From: an uncultured Collinsella sp. | GTDB taxonomy: Bacteria > Actinomycetota > Coriobacteriia > Coriobacteriales > Coriobacteriaceae | Direction: 5' to 3' | Length of the DNA: 6,549 nucleotides | NCBI GenBank assembly: GCA_900554255.1 | Contig: USGN01000070.1 | Location: 1 to 6,549, forward strand | Shown here: one piece after another, positions 1 through 5,572 of the stretch | Layout: every line of letters starts with the position of its first letter | How positions within the stretch are numbered: position 1 is the stretch's first letter | The notes under the pieces: model-generated | Database searches by the model: none | Told to the model about the DNA's origin: nothing | The model's input: only the letters and a program-made list of their open reading frames with translations | Made by a program: the position numbers and the translations under genes

Positions 1-66
1 TGAGATGGCCTCGCGCGGGGAAACGGACGCGTCCGCACGGTGAGGTGGGGTCGGGCGTGGTGGCTC

Positions 67-1572
67 CTATTGGGGAAGCTCAATTTCGGCTTCCGACGGG
101 ATGCGGAAGTAGGTCTCGGTCCAGTCGGTGAGTTTGCGCTCGAGCTCGCGTGTGATGGCGCCATCAAGCATGCGCCACGTCCAGTTGCCGCCCAAGGTGG
201 CGGGGGTGTTGATACGCGCCTCGTTGCCCAGATTGAGCAGGTCCTGCATGGTGTAGATACAGGTGTCGCTCACGCTGGCGGCGATGGTGCGGTTGAGCGC
301 GTCAGCCATGGACTCGCCTGCCTGCTGGTGGGTGTACAGGGCCGCCTGCTCGCGCTGACGCGGGGTGGCCGTTCCCTCATACCAGCCGCGTGCCGTTTCG
401 TTGTCGTGCGTGCCCACATAGGCGACGGTGTTGGCAATGTAGTTGTGGGGCAGATAGTACGAGTTGCTGCCTTCAAAGGCGAACTGCAGAATCTTCATGC
501 CAGGGAAGCCCGTGGTGTCGCGCATGTCGATAACGCCGGGGGTAAGGAAGCCAAGATCTTCGGCGATGATGGGCAGTGTGCCGAGTTTTTCCTCGAGCGT
601 CTTGAAGAGCTTGAGGCCGGGGCCCTGCGTCCACGAACCGTAAGACGAGTCGGGTGAAGAGAAGGGCACCTCCCAAAAGGCTTCGAATCCGCGGAAGTGG
701 TCCAAGCGGATGACGTCGTACATGTCGAGGGCGGCGCGAATGCGGTCCTCCCACCAGGAGAAGCCGTCGGATTCCATGGCGTCCCAGTCGTAGATGGGGT
801 TGCCCCAGTACTGGCCGGTGGCCGAGAACTGGTCGGGCGGCGTGCCGGCGACGCTCACGGGATTGCCGGCGGCGTCGATCTTAAAGAGCTCGGGTGTCGC
901 CCACATCTCGACGGAGTCACGCGAGACATAGATGGGCAGGTCGCCGATGATGAGAATGTCGCGCTCGTTGGCATAGGCTTTGAGGCGGCTCCACTGACGC
1001 TCGAAGAAGTACTGCGTCATCTGGTGATAGAGCATGCGCTCGGGATGGGCGGCGCAGACCTTGGCGGATGCCTCGCCGCGGCGGCGGAGCTCCTCGGGCC
1101 ACTCCCAAAACGCCTTGAGACCGCACTCCTCTTTGACGGTCATGAACTCGCAGTAGGGGATGAGCCAGTCCTCGTTGGCCTGGATAAAGTCATCGAAATC
1201 GGCCGGCTTGTCGGCAGCAAAGCGCTCGGCGGCTCGGTCGAGAATCTGACGGCGGCCGCCAAAGATAGCACCGTAGTCGACATTGCTGGGGTCTGATCCC
1301 AGATACACGCCATCGATATCGCGCTGCCCCAGATACCCTGCCTCGATAAGCTCGGCAAAGTCGATAAAGTTGGGGTTGCCTGCGCGGGCCGAGAACGACT
1401 GATAGGGCGAATCGCCATAGCTGGTCGTCGTAAGGGGCAGAATCTGCCAGTAATGTTGTTTGCACGAGGCGAGAAAATCGACGAAGTCGTAGGCATTCCA
1501 GCCAAAGCCGCCGATTCCGTATGGTCCGGGCAGAGATGAGACGGGCATGAGGACGCCGCTTGCACGCTCCAT
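67..1572 (-). CDS. malQ: 4-alpha-glucanotransferase (amylomaltase), GH77
   Basis: Cytoplasmic enzyme that transfers alpha-1,4-glucan segments between maltodextrins and releases glucose, used in maltose/maltodextrin and glycogen breakdown. The product is 501 residues, the usual length of the short bacterial/Thermus-type enzymes, and spans the whole GH77 barrel. The N-terminus has the family signature RASGVLMPVSSLPGPYGIG (residues 3-21). The expected catalytic residues are present: nucleophile D291 in RLDHFRG, acid/base E338 in IAEDLG, and transition-state stabiliser D390 in THDNE, with spacing matching Thermus amylomaltase. I chose the ATG at 1572 over an in-frame TTG at 1587 and GTG at 1584, because GGTGAG lies 7 nt before it and family members start just before RASGVL. 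It is separated from upstream galE by a terminator, so it is probably transcribed alone. No damage is seen. Family assignment is very secure; the exact start is less so. Confidence 0.97.
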   Translation of the reverse strand: MERASGVLMPVSSLPGPYGIGGFGWNAYDFVDFLASCKQHYWQILPLTTTSYGDSPYQSFSARAGNPNFIDFAELIEAGYLGQRDIDGVYLGSDPSNVDYGAIFGGRRQILDRAAERFAADKPADFDDFIQANEDWLIPYCEFMTVKEECGLKAFWEWPEELRRRGEASAKVCAAHPERMLYHQMTQYFFERQWSRLKAYANERDILIIGDLPIYVSRDSVEMWATPELFKIDAAGNPVSVAGTPPDQFSATGQYWGNPIYDWDAMESDGFSWWEDRIRAALDMYDVIRLDHFRGFEAFWEVPFSSPDSSYGSWTQGPGLKLFKTLEEKLGTLPIIAEDLGFLTPGVIDMRDTTGFPGMKILQFAFEGSNSYYLPHNYIANTVAYVGTHDNETARGWYEGTATPRQREQAALYTHQQAGESMADALNRTIAASVSDTCIYTMQDLLNLGNEARINTPATLGGNWTWRMLDGAITRELERKLTDWTETYFRIPSEAEIELPQ

Positions 1573-1579
1573 GAATGCG

Positions 1580-1585
1580 CTCACC
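1580..1585 (-). promoter_or_regulatory. Shine-Dalgarno site deciding the malQ start
   Basis: Minus-strand GGTGAG ends 7 nt before the ATG at 1572, a good match to the anti-Shine-Dalgarno sequence at good spacing. A second purine run (AGAAGG) abuts the in-frame TTG at 1587 with no spacer, so that TTG is an unlikely start. Confidence 0.6.
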
Positions 1586-1651
1586 AACCTTCTTGTTGTG
1601 GGGTCGGCCTGCAGATGGATAGACAGCCCGTCCCCGAGTTTCTAATTCGAT

Positions 1652-1683
1652 ATGCTTATTGTAAAGCATGTTGTTTAAACATG
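1652..1683 (-). promoter_or_regulatory. Putative malQ promoter/operator with two adjacent inverted repeats
   Basis: An AT-rich island lies about 80-110 nt upstream of the malQ ATG in otherwise GC-rich DNA. On the minus strand TACAAT (1663-1658) resembles a -10 box; no good -35 is visible at 16-18 nt, so an activator may be needed or the call may be wrong. TACAAT sits exactly between the arms of an inverted repeat, ATGCTT/AAGCAT (1652-1669). Next to it is a second one, CATGTT/AACATG with a 5-nt centre (1667-1683), containing the 10-nt palindrome TGTTTAAACA (1672-1681). This suggests a regulator site over the promoter; no regulator is identified. Confidence 0.35.
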
Positions 1684-1734
1684 TACGGGCAAGATGGAAA
1701 AGTTGGGCGGATTTCGGTGAATGGTTACGCGCCA

Positions 1735-1770
1735 TAAAAAAGCCCCGGTCTCACATCGTGAGACCGGGGC
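1735..1770 (-). terminator. Intrinsic terminator of galE
   Basis: A perfect 13-bp GC-rich stem (arms 1742-1754 and 1758-1770, 3-nt loop) is followed on the minus strand by six T residues (1741-1736). It begins 22 nt after the galE stop. No T-run follows on the plus strand, so it acts on minus-strand transcription and insulates malQ from galE. Confidence 0.93.
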
Positions 1771-1792
1771 AAGAACAGTATGTAGGTTTTTG

Positions 1793-2854
1793 CTACTCGG
1801 CGTCGGCGAAGCCGTTGGGGTTGTGGCTCTGCCAGTTCCAGCTGTCGCGGCACATATCCGCGATGTCGTACTGCGCCTTCCAACCCATCATGCGCTCAGC
1901 CTTGGAGGCATCGCACCAGTTGGCGGCGATGTCGCCGGCGCGGCGCTCACGAATCACATAGGGCAGCTCCTTGCCGCATGCCTTGGAGAAGGCGGCGACG
2001 ACCTCGAGCACTGAAGTGCCGGTGCCGGTACCCAGGTTAAAGATCTCGACGCCGGTCTTTCCGTTCATCCAGTTAAGTGCGGCAACGTGGCCGGACGCCA
2101 AGTCGCAGACGTGGATGTAGTCGCGCACGCCGGTACCGTCGGGCGTGGGATAGTCGTTGCCAAAGACCTGTACAGCCTCGAGTTTGCCTACGGCGACCTG
2201 CGCGACGTAGGGTACCAGGTTGTTGGGGATGCCCTTGGGGTCCTCGCCGATCAGGCCGGACGGGTGAGCGCCGATAGGGTTGAAGTAACGGAGCAGCACG
2301 ACGTCCCACTCGGGGTCGGCGGTGTGGACGTCCATGAGAATCTGCTCGATCATCCATTTGGTCCAACCATAGGGGTTGGTCGCAGGCTTCTTGGGGTCTT
2401 CCTCGGTAACGGGTGGGTTATCCGGATCACCGTAGACGGTCGAGGAGCTCGAGAAGATAATCGACTTGCAGCCATGGTTGCGCATGACGTCAATGAGCAC
2501 CAGGGTGTTCTCAATATTGTTGTGGTAGTACTCGACGGGCTTGCTTACCGACTCGCCAACGGCCTTAAAGCCGGCGAAGTGGATGACGCGGTCGATCTGG
2601 TGGGAATCGAAGATCTTGTTCATCGCATCGCGGTCGAGCACGTTGGCCTCGTAGAAGGTGAGGTTCTTGGCAGCCTCGTCGCCCACGATGGTCTTGACGC
2701 GGTCGATGGCGACGGCGCTGGAGTTGGAGAGATCATCGACGATGACGACCTGGTAGCCACCCTCGAGCAGCTGAACGACGGTGTGCGAGCCGATAAAGCC
2801 GGCGCCACCGGTAACGAGGACACAAGTGTCTTTAGGGTCGAGTGCTTTGGACAT
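1793..2854 (-). CDS. galE: UDP-glucose 4-epimerase (extended SDR family)
   Basis: Cytoplasmic NAD-dependent enzyme interconverting UDP-galactose and UDP-glucose. It is the last step of the Leloir pathway and a source of UDP-galactose for envelope polysaccharides. The 353-residue product shows the Rossmann NAD loop G16-G17-A-G19-F-I-G22, the HFAG motif (92-95), catalytic S137 in the FSSSSTVYG segment, and the Y162-x3-K166 dyad in PYGWTK. The LRYFNPIGAHPSG segment (188-200) and the C-terminal UDP-sugar-binding part (NLGTGTGTS, 273-281) are intact. The ATG at 2854 is preferred to the in-frame ATG at 2866 because GGGAG lies 5 nt before it and no ribosome binding site precedes the earlier codon. 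It is divergent from the hydrolase gene at 3121 and ends in a strong terminator, so it is probably monocistronic. No galK or galT is in the window. Activity on N-acetylated UDP-sugars cannot be excluded by reading. Confidence 0.96.
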   Translation of the reverse strand: MSKALDPKDTCVLVTGGAGFIGSHTVVQLLEGGYQVVIVDDLSNSSAVAIDRVKTIVGDEAAKNLTFYEANVLDRDAMNKIFDSHQIDRVIHFAGFKAVGESVSKPVEYYHNNIENTLVLIDVMRNHGCKSIIFSSSSTVYGDPDNPPVTEEDPKKPATNPYGWTKWMIEQILMDVHTADPEWDVVLLRYFNPIGAHPSGLIGEDPKGIPNNLVPYVAQVAVGKLEAVQVFGNDYPTPDGTGVRDYIHVCDLASGHVAALNWMNGKTGVEIFNLGTGTGTSVLEVVAAFSKACGKELPYVIRERRAGDIAANWCDASKAERMMGWKAQYDIADMCRDSWNWQSHNPNGFADAE

Positions 2855-2859
2855 ATAGT

Positions 2860-2864
2860 CTCCC
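2860..2864 (-). promoter_or_regulatory. Shine-Dalgarno site deciding the galE start
   Basis: Minus-strand GGGAG ends 5 nt before the ATG at 2854. It overlaps the alternative in-frame ATG (2866-2864), which itself has no purine-rich site upstream. This favours the 353-residue form over one of 357 residues. Confidence 0.6.
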
Positions 2865-2891
2865 ATCGGATTAGGAACACTTCTTCAGGGG

Positions 2892-2897
2892 AGTATA
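2892..2897 (-). promoter_or_regulatory. Putative -10 box of the galE promoter
   Basis: Minus-strand TATACT (5 of 6 to the consensus TATAAT) would give a transcript start near 2885 and a leader of about 30 nt before the galE ATG. The region 14-18 nt upstream (GATTTGGGC) has only a poor -35 match, so this rests on the -10 box and its position. Confidence 0.45.
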
Positions 2898-2971
2898 GCG
2901 CAGGCAGGGACGCCCAAATCGTGCGCTGTAGGAAAAGCAGAGGATTGTGCTAACGTGCTCATAGAAGAGCT

Positions 2972-2981
2972 TGCGTACGCA
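2972..2981. promoter_or_regulatory. 10-bp palindrome in the divergent control region
   Basis: TGCGTACGCA is a perfect palindrome near the middle of the 266-base gap between divergent galE and the hydrolase gene. It could be an operator half-way between two promoters, but a 10-bp palindrome can arise by chance and no second copy is seen in the gap. Confidence 0.2.
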
Positions 2982-3048
2982 TAACCTGATCTTTGGCATT
3001 TGCTTACGAGCCGCTGACCTTGCAGTTTCCTGCCGTTCGTGGAAATCG

Positions 3049-3099
3049 TTGGGACGCGCCATATGTACGCTAATATGTATGAGTTGAGCGACATATAAA
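3049..3099 (+). promoter_or_regulatory. Putative promoter region of the peptidoglycan hydrolase gene
   Basis: TTGGGA (3049-3054) and TAATAT (3071-3076), 16 nt apart, form a plausible sigma-70-type promoter; a second candidate -10, TATAAA, is at 3094-3099 without a clear -35. The stretch 3061-3099 is AT-rich. It carries two direct copies of ATATGTA (3061-3067, 3073-3079) and the reverse complement of the core, ACATAT, at 3091-3096 and again at 3117-3122 over the start codon. These could be regulator half-sites. The exact promoter is uncertain. Confidence 0.4.
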
Positions 3100-3111
3100 T
3101 AAGCATGTAAC

Positions 3112-3115
3112 GGAG
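3112..3115 (+). promoter_or_regulatory. Shine-Dalgarno site of the hydrolase gene
   Basis: GGAG ends 5 nt before the ATG at 3121. This supports that start, which is also the one that gives a complete signal peptide. Confidence 0.6.
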
Positions 3116-3120
3116 TACAT

Positions 3121-4311
3121 ATGTCACCAAACAGCGATTCCATCCTTTCCCAGGAGCTCTCGCGCCGCACTGCCCTCAAGGCCCTGTTCGGCGCCGCTTC
3201 TGCGGCAGTTCTTTTTGGCCTGCCCGCTCGCGCCCATGCGGCGGAGGCTTCCAAAGAAACCACCGATAAACTGAATGCCGCCCAGGCCCAGCTCGACGAG
3301 GTTCAGGCCCAGCTCGACAGCATCGCAAATGAGTATGCGGCGCTGGCCAACAAGAATGCCCAGACCCTCAACGACATCGAGAATGTCCAGGGCAAGATTG
3401 ACGACACGCAGGCCCAGATCGATGAAAAGAAGGCCGAGCTCAAGAAGAAGCGCAACGACCTTTCCGATCGCGTGGCCGCCAGCTACAAGTCCGGCGGCAC
3501 GAACATCCTGTCGCTGCTGCTGGCCTCTGGCTCGTTTGAGGAACTCGTCGCCAACGCGCATTACGTTGAGAAGATCAACAAGAGCGACCGCGATGCCATC
3601 GAGGATATCCAGACGATTCAGGCTGAGCTCGACGCGCAGAAGACCGAGCTCGAAGCACAAAAGGCCAACCTGGAGAAACTCAAGGACCAGCAGACGGCTC
3701 AGATGCAGGATATGCAGGCCAAGCAGCAAGAAGTCCAGACCGTGCTGAACGGTCTTTCCGACGACGTCAAGGAGCTCATGGCTCAGCGCGATTCCGAGAT
3801 CCTCGCTGCCGCCCAGGCCGAGGAGGCTGCCAAGAAGGCTGCCGCTGCCGCGGCTGCCGCGAACAAGAACAATTCCTACTCGGGTGGTGGATCGTACGCG
3901 CCCGGAACTCCGCAGCAGAATGCCGGCTCGGGCAAGCAGCAGGCTGTCGTCAACGCGTGCTACTCCACGCCTTCGCCGGGTCAGAACTGGTGCGCGGCGT
4001 GGGTCACCAATGTCTTCCGTAACGCCGGCGTTGGCTACTTTGGAGGCAATGCGTGCGACATGTTTAACGCCTGGTGCTATAGCTCCGACCGCTCGGCGCT
4101 GCAGGTGGGCATGATCGTGGCCGACTCATCGCATAGCGGCACGGGTGCTCCGGGCCTTATCTACGGTCATGTGGGTATCTACGTTGGCGGCGGCATCGTT
4201 ATGAGCAACGAGGGTGCCATTACGTCTAAGTCGCTCGATTCGTTTATTAGCTTCTATGGCACTGGCTCTGGCGTGCGTTGGGGCTGGCTTGGCGGTATTG
4301 CGCTGTCGTAG
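3121..4311 (+). CDS. Secreted PcsB/CwlO-like peptidoglycan hydrolase: coiled coil plus CHAP/NlpC-P60-type domain
   Basis: A 396-residue exported protein, probably cleaving peptidoglycan cross-bridges or stem peptides during growth or daughter-cell separation. Residues 1-40 form a twin-arginine-type signal (SRRTALK at 14-20, hydrophobic stretch 21-34, AHA cleavage site about 38-40). Residues 44-235 are a long coiled coil broken by the YKSGGTNILSLLLASGSFEE segment (122-141), typical of the PcsB/CwlO N-terminal domain, which in other bacteria is gated by FtsEX. A low-complexity Ala then Gly/Ser/Pro linker covers 235-272. The C-terminal domain (273-396) has a probable catalytic C291 in NWCAAW and H350 in YGHVGIY; the third residue may be N363 or E364. 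It carries four cysteines (280, 291, 312, 319). Divergent from galE; ends in a terminator. Architecture is clear; the bond cleaved and the FtsEX link are inferred from family. Confidence 0.9.
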   Translation: MSPNSDSILSQELSRRTALKALFGAASAAVLFGLPARAHAAEASKETTDKLNAAQAQLDEVQAQLDSIANEYAALANKNAQTLNDIENVQGKIDDTQAQIDEKKAELKKKRNDLSDRVAASYKSGGTNILSLLLASGSFEELVANAHYVEKINKSDRDAIEDIQTIQAELDAQKTELEAQKANLEKLKDQQTAQMQDMQAKQQEVQTVLNGLSDDVKELMAQRDSEILAAAQAEEAAKKAAAAAAAANKNNSYSGGGSYAPGTPQQNAGSGKQQAVVNACYSTPSPGQNWCAAWVTNVFRNAGVGYFGGNACDMFNAWCYSSDRSALQVGMIVADSSHSGTGAPGLIYGHVGIYVGGGIVMSNEGAITSKSLDSFISFYGTGSGVRWGWLGGIALS

Positions 4312-4386
4312 CTGCGGTTTGAAGTAAGTTGGTCCGGGACCGCGGGCGAGGCATAAGGTTGCCTGCTCTACAGTCCTGCGCAAGAC

Positions 4387-4412
4387 GAAGGCCACATTAA
4401 GTGGCCTTCTTT
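4387..4412 (+). terminator. Intrinsic terminator of the hydrolase gene
   Basis: A perfect 9-bp stem (GAAGGCCAC, 4387-4395; GTGGCCTTC, 4401-4409) with a 5-nt ATTAA loop is followed by TTT. It starts about 75 nt after the hydrolase stop. The short T-tract makes it weaker than the galE terminator. Confidence 0.65.
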
Positions 4413-4493
4413 GCGTGCGGAACTCGCGACAGACGTTACCCGGTGCCCGCTCGCCCTCGCCTCACAGCAGAGGCGCGGCCTGTCATGCGAGTC

Positions 4494-4543
4494 GCGGAAA
4501 CTGTGTCCCAGAAATCATGCGCAAAGTGGGATGCGGTTTCCGC
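4494..4543. repeat. Long hairpin of repeat unit 1
   Basis: Arms 4494-4510 and 4527-4543 are 17 nt each around a 16-nt loop. They match at 14 of 17 positions, and the three differences all become G-U pairs in plus-strand RNA, so the stem is fully paired in that transcript. No T-tract follows, so it is not a standard terminator. Confidence 0.75.
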
Positions 4544-4681
4544 CTGCGGGCCCGTTGGAAAACTGCATCCCACTTCGGCTACAAATTCCGGGATGCACTT
4601 TCCGCCGAGGTCCTTAACCAGAAACTCCATCCCATTCCAAAGGCAAATTCCGGGACGCATCTTCCGCAACCTCATCCATCC
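4496..4681. repeat. Degenerate tandem repeat, 3 x 62 bases, each unit a hairpin
   Basis: Three consecutive units start at 4496, 4558 and 4620, with an exact 62-base period and no indels. A 48-base core is shared: units 2 and 3 agree at about 35 of 48 positions and units 1 and 2 at about 29 of 48, counted by eye. Conservation is concentrated in two arms, GAAAC-TG-ATCCCA and GGGATGC--TTTCCGC, which are inverted copies of each other. The loop and the last 14 bases of each unit vary. A fourth GGAAA at 4682 keeps the period but then decays. The period is not a multiple of three. It lies between two convergent genes, a common place for REP-type elements. Possibly a dispersed palindromic element; genome copy number is unknown. 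Confidence 0.8.
4557..4603. repeat. Hairpin of repeat unit 2
   Basis: A perfect 8-bp core, TGCATCCC (4564-4571) with GGGATGCA (4590-4597), is extended by GGAAA/TTTCC outer arms with a small bulge. The equivalent arms of unit 3 (4620-4633, 4652-4665) pair at only about 9 of 14 positions, so that hairpin is decaying. Confidence 0.75.
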
Positions 4682-4811
4682 GGAAAGCCCTTCCCACTCT
4701 GAATACATCCAGCGAACGTATGCGAGCGTGTTGTCCAGAACAGCCTCGTCATCGGGGTGATGGAAAAAGTCGCCCCAAACGCTTGCAGCGGTTGTGCCCA
4801 CAAGTGTCAAG

Positions 4812-4839
4812 AAAAAAGCCTCGAGAACTTCGAGGCTTT
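4812..4839 (-). terminator. Intrinsic terminator of the flavodoxin gene
   Basis: A perfect 10-bp stem (arms 4815-4824 and 4830-4839, 5-nt loop) runs on the minus strand into six T residues (4817-4812), beginning about 42 nt after the flavodoxin stop. On the plus strand the stem is followed by CACATTTG after its own three T residues, so weak two-way action is possible. Confidence 0.88.
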
Positions 4840-4881
4840 CACATTTGTATTGTTTTGCACGAAGGATCGCGGACGGCGAAG

Positions 4882-5433
4882 CTACTCTCCCAGTACGGCC
4901 TTCTTGGCGGCTGCGGCCATGTTATCCAGATCTTCCTTGGTGGGATGGTCCTTCGCAGCAATCCAGTTGTCGAGCAGCATCTTATAGCGCGCGTTGTCGG
5001 GATCTTGCTCGAGCATGGCCTCGTAGCGCTGCTTGACCGCGGGACCCATCTTGCCCTGGCACATCGCCCGGCCCGCAAGCTCGGCATCCCCAGCCAAATT
5101 GGAAGTCACGCGATCAATAATCTGCTGGTAATAGCTCTGGTCGGCGCCAAAACCGCAGGTGCCAAACAAGAAGACGCGCTTGCCGTGCAAGGCGGAGAGC
5201 AACGCCGCGACCGAAGGCGTGCACGCGCCCTTGTCGCACCAAAAACCGACGAGCACCGTGTCGGCCGCGCAGGCGCCCTGCGCCTCGAGCGCAACCTGAT
5301 CTGCATCCGCATCGTCGCTCAACGCCGCGGCGTGGACAAACTCAACGCCCGCAGCCTGCAGAGCGCGCTTGATCGCGCCCGAAACCATCCTGGTATTACC
5401 GCTCTTGCTGTTAACCACCAAAGAGCACGTCAT
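4882..5433 (-). CDS. Flavodoxin-family protein, BilS-like
   Basis: A small cytoplasmic FMN-binding electron carrier or reductase partner, 183 residues. The FMN-phosphate loop SKSGNT is at 9-14 after the first strand (SLVVN). The conserved VGFWCDKG is at 62-69 and the FLFGTCGFG loop at 88-96, both expected near the flavin. MCQGKM (124-129) and an acidic/helical tail follow. This order matches the short flavodoxins of gut anaerobes that include BilS, the flavodoxin-like partner of bilirubin reductase BilR in some species. No bilR-like gene is in the window, so bilirubin metabolism is not claimed. The ATG at 5433 is preferred (GAGG 10 nt upstream); a GTG at 5439 is an alternative adding two residues. 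It has its own likely promoter and a strong terminator, and lies 127 bases downstream of the ABC exporter. Family sure; partner and substrate unknown. Confidence 0.88.
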   Translation of the reverse strand: MTCSLVVNSKSGNTRMVSGAIKRALQAAGVEFVHAAALSDDADADQVALEAQGACAADTVLVGFWCDKGACTPSVAALLSALHGKRVFLFGTCGFGADQSYYQQIIDRVTSNLAGDAELAGRAMCQGKMGPAVKQRYEAMLEQDPDNARYKMLLDNWIAAKDHPTKEDLDNMAAAAKKAVLGE

Positions 5434-5443
5434 AGTCACGTTG

Positions 5444-5447
5444 CCTC
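5444..5447 (-). promoter_or_regulatory. Shine-Dalgarno site of the flavodoxin gene
   Basis: Minus-strand GAGG lies 10 nt before the ATG at 5433 and only 4 nt before the alternative GTG at 5439. Neither spacing is ideal, so the start could shift by two codons. Confidence 0.45.
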
Positions 5448-5492
5448 GTATCCCCCAAAACTAAAGCCACTAATGCAATTTATTAGATGAAT

Positions 5493-5520
5493 ATCTTAGT
5501 ACTAACGTGACAGATGTAAA
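5493..5520 (-). promoter_or_regulatory. Putative flavodoxin promoter with an internal palindrome
   Basis: Minus-strand TTTACA (5520-5515, 5 of 6 to the -35 consensus) and TAAGAT (5498-5493, 4 of 6 to the -10) are 16 nt apart, predicting a leader of about 50 nt. The perfect 10-nt palindrome TTAGTACTAA (5496-5505) covers the end of the spacer and part of the -10 box, a position where a repressor would block polymerase. Confidence 0.5.
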
Positions 5521-5532
5521 CCACCGTCTGTC

Positions 5533-5572
5533 GATTGATTAATTTGCCCCACGGGCTTGCTCACTGGGCAAA
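5533..5572 (-). terminator. Weak hairpin at the end of the ABC exporter gene
   Basis: TTTGCCC/GGGCAAA arms (5566-5572 and 5533-5539 in minus-strand order) enclose a 26-nt loop containing the exporter stop codon. The sequence after it (TTAATCAATC) has no T-run, so this is at best a poor terminator, and read-through into the flavodoxin gene is possible. Confidence 0.2.

Larger units (their letters stand above)
4312..4881. other. 570-base gap between convergent genes
   Basis: The gap lies between the hydrolase stop (plus) and the flavodoxin stop (minus). It holds the hydrolase terminator (4387-4412), three units of a 62-base hairpin repeat (about 4496-4681) with a decayed fourth, and the flavodoxin terminator (4812-4839). 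Open frames crossing it lack ribosome binding sites, recognisable domains and consistent codon use, so I call no gene. About 4414-4493 and 4730-4811 show nothing specific, apart from the protein-like reading described under findings. Confidence 0.7.

Noticed and set aside
24..35. Perfect 12-base palindrome CGGACGCGTCCG downstream of malQ, followed by TTT on the minus strand
   Set aside because: As a hairpin it gives only about four base pairs around a 4-nt loop and the T-run is three bases, too weak to call a malQ terminator. It could be chance in GC-rich DNA.
40..1296. Plus-strand open frames (40-657 and 697-1296) antisense to malQ
   Set aside because: They lie against an intact, motif-complete malQ; the translations are low-quality Val/Gly/Ala-rich strings with no family match.
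1573..1587. malQ starting at the TTG at 1587 (506 residues)
   Set aside because: Its only Shine-Dalgarno candidate touches the start codon with no spacer, and the extra five residues are outside the family's usual N-terminus.
2087..2953. Long open frame (288 codons) on the plus strand antisense to galE
   Set aside because: It mirrors the codon pattern of an unmistakable galE, has no recognisable domain or ribosome binding site, and is the usual antisense openness of GC-rich genes.
3064..3082. WalR-type direct repeat before the hydrolase gene (TGTACG ... TGTATG)
   Set aside because: The copies are 13 bases apart rather than the 11 of the known WalR box and do not fit the TGTWAH consensus well.
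3124..3729. Minus-strand open frame of 201 codons opposite the hydrolase coiled coil
   Set aside because: Its Leu/Val-rich repeats are simply the complement of the Glu/Gln/Lys heptads of the real coiled coil.
4496..4681. CRISPR array or integron attC array suggested by the about 60-base period
   Set aside because: Repeats differ at many positions, conservation is in inverted arms rather than one uniform repeat, only three units exist, and there are no cas genes, integrase or gene cassettes.
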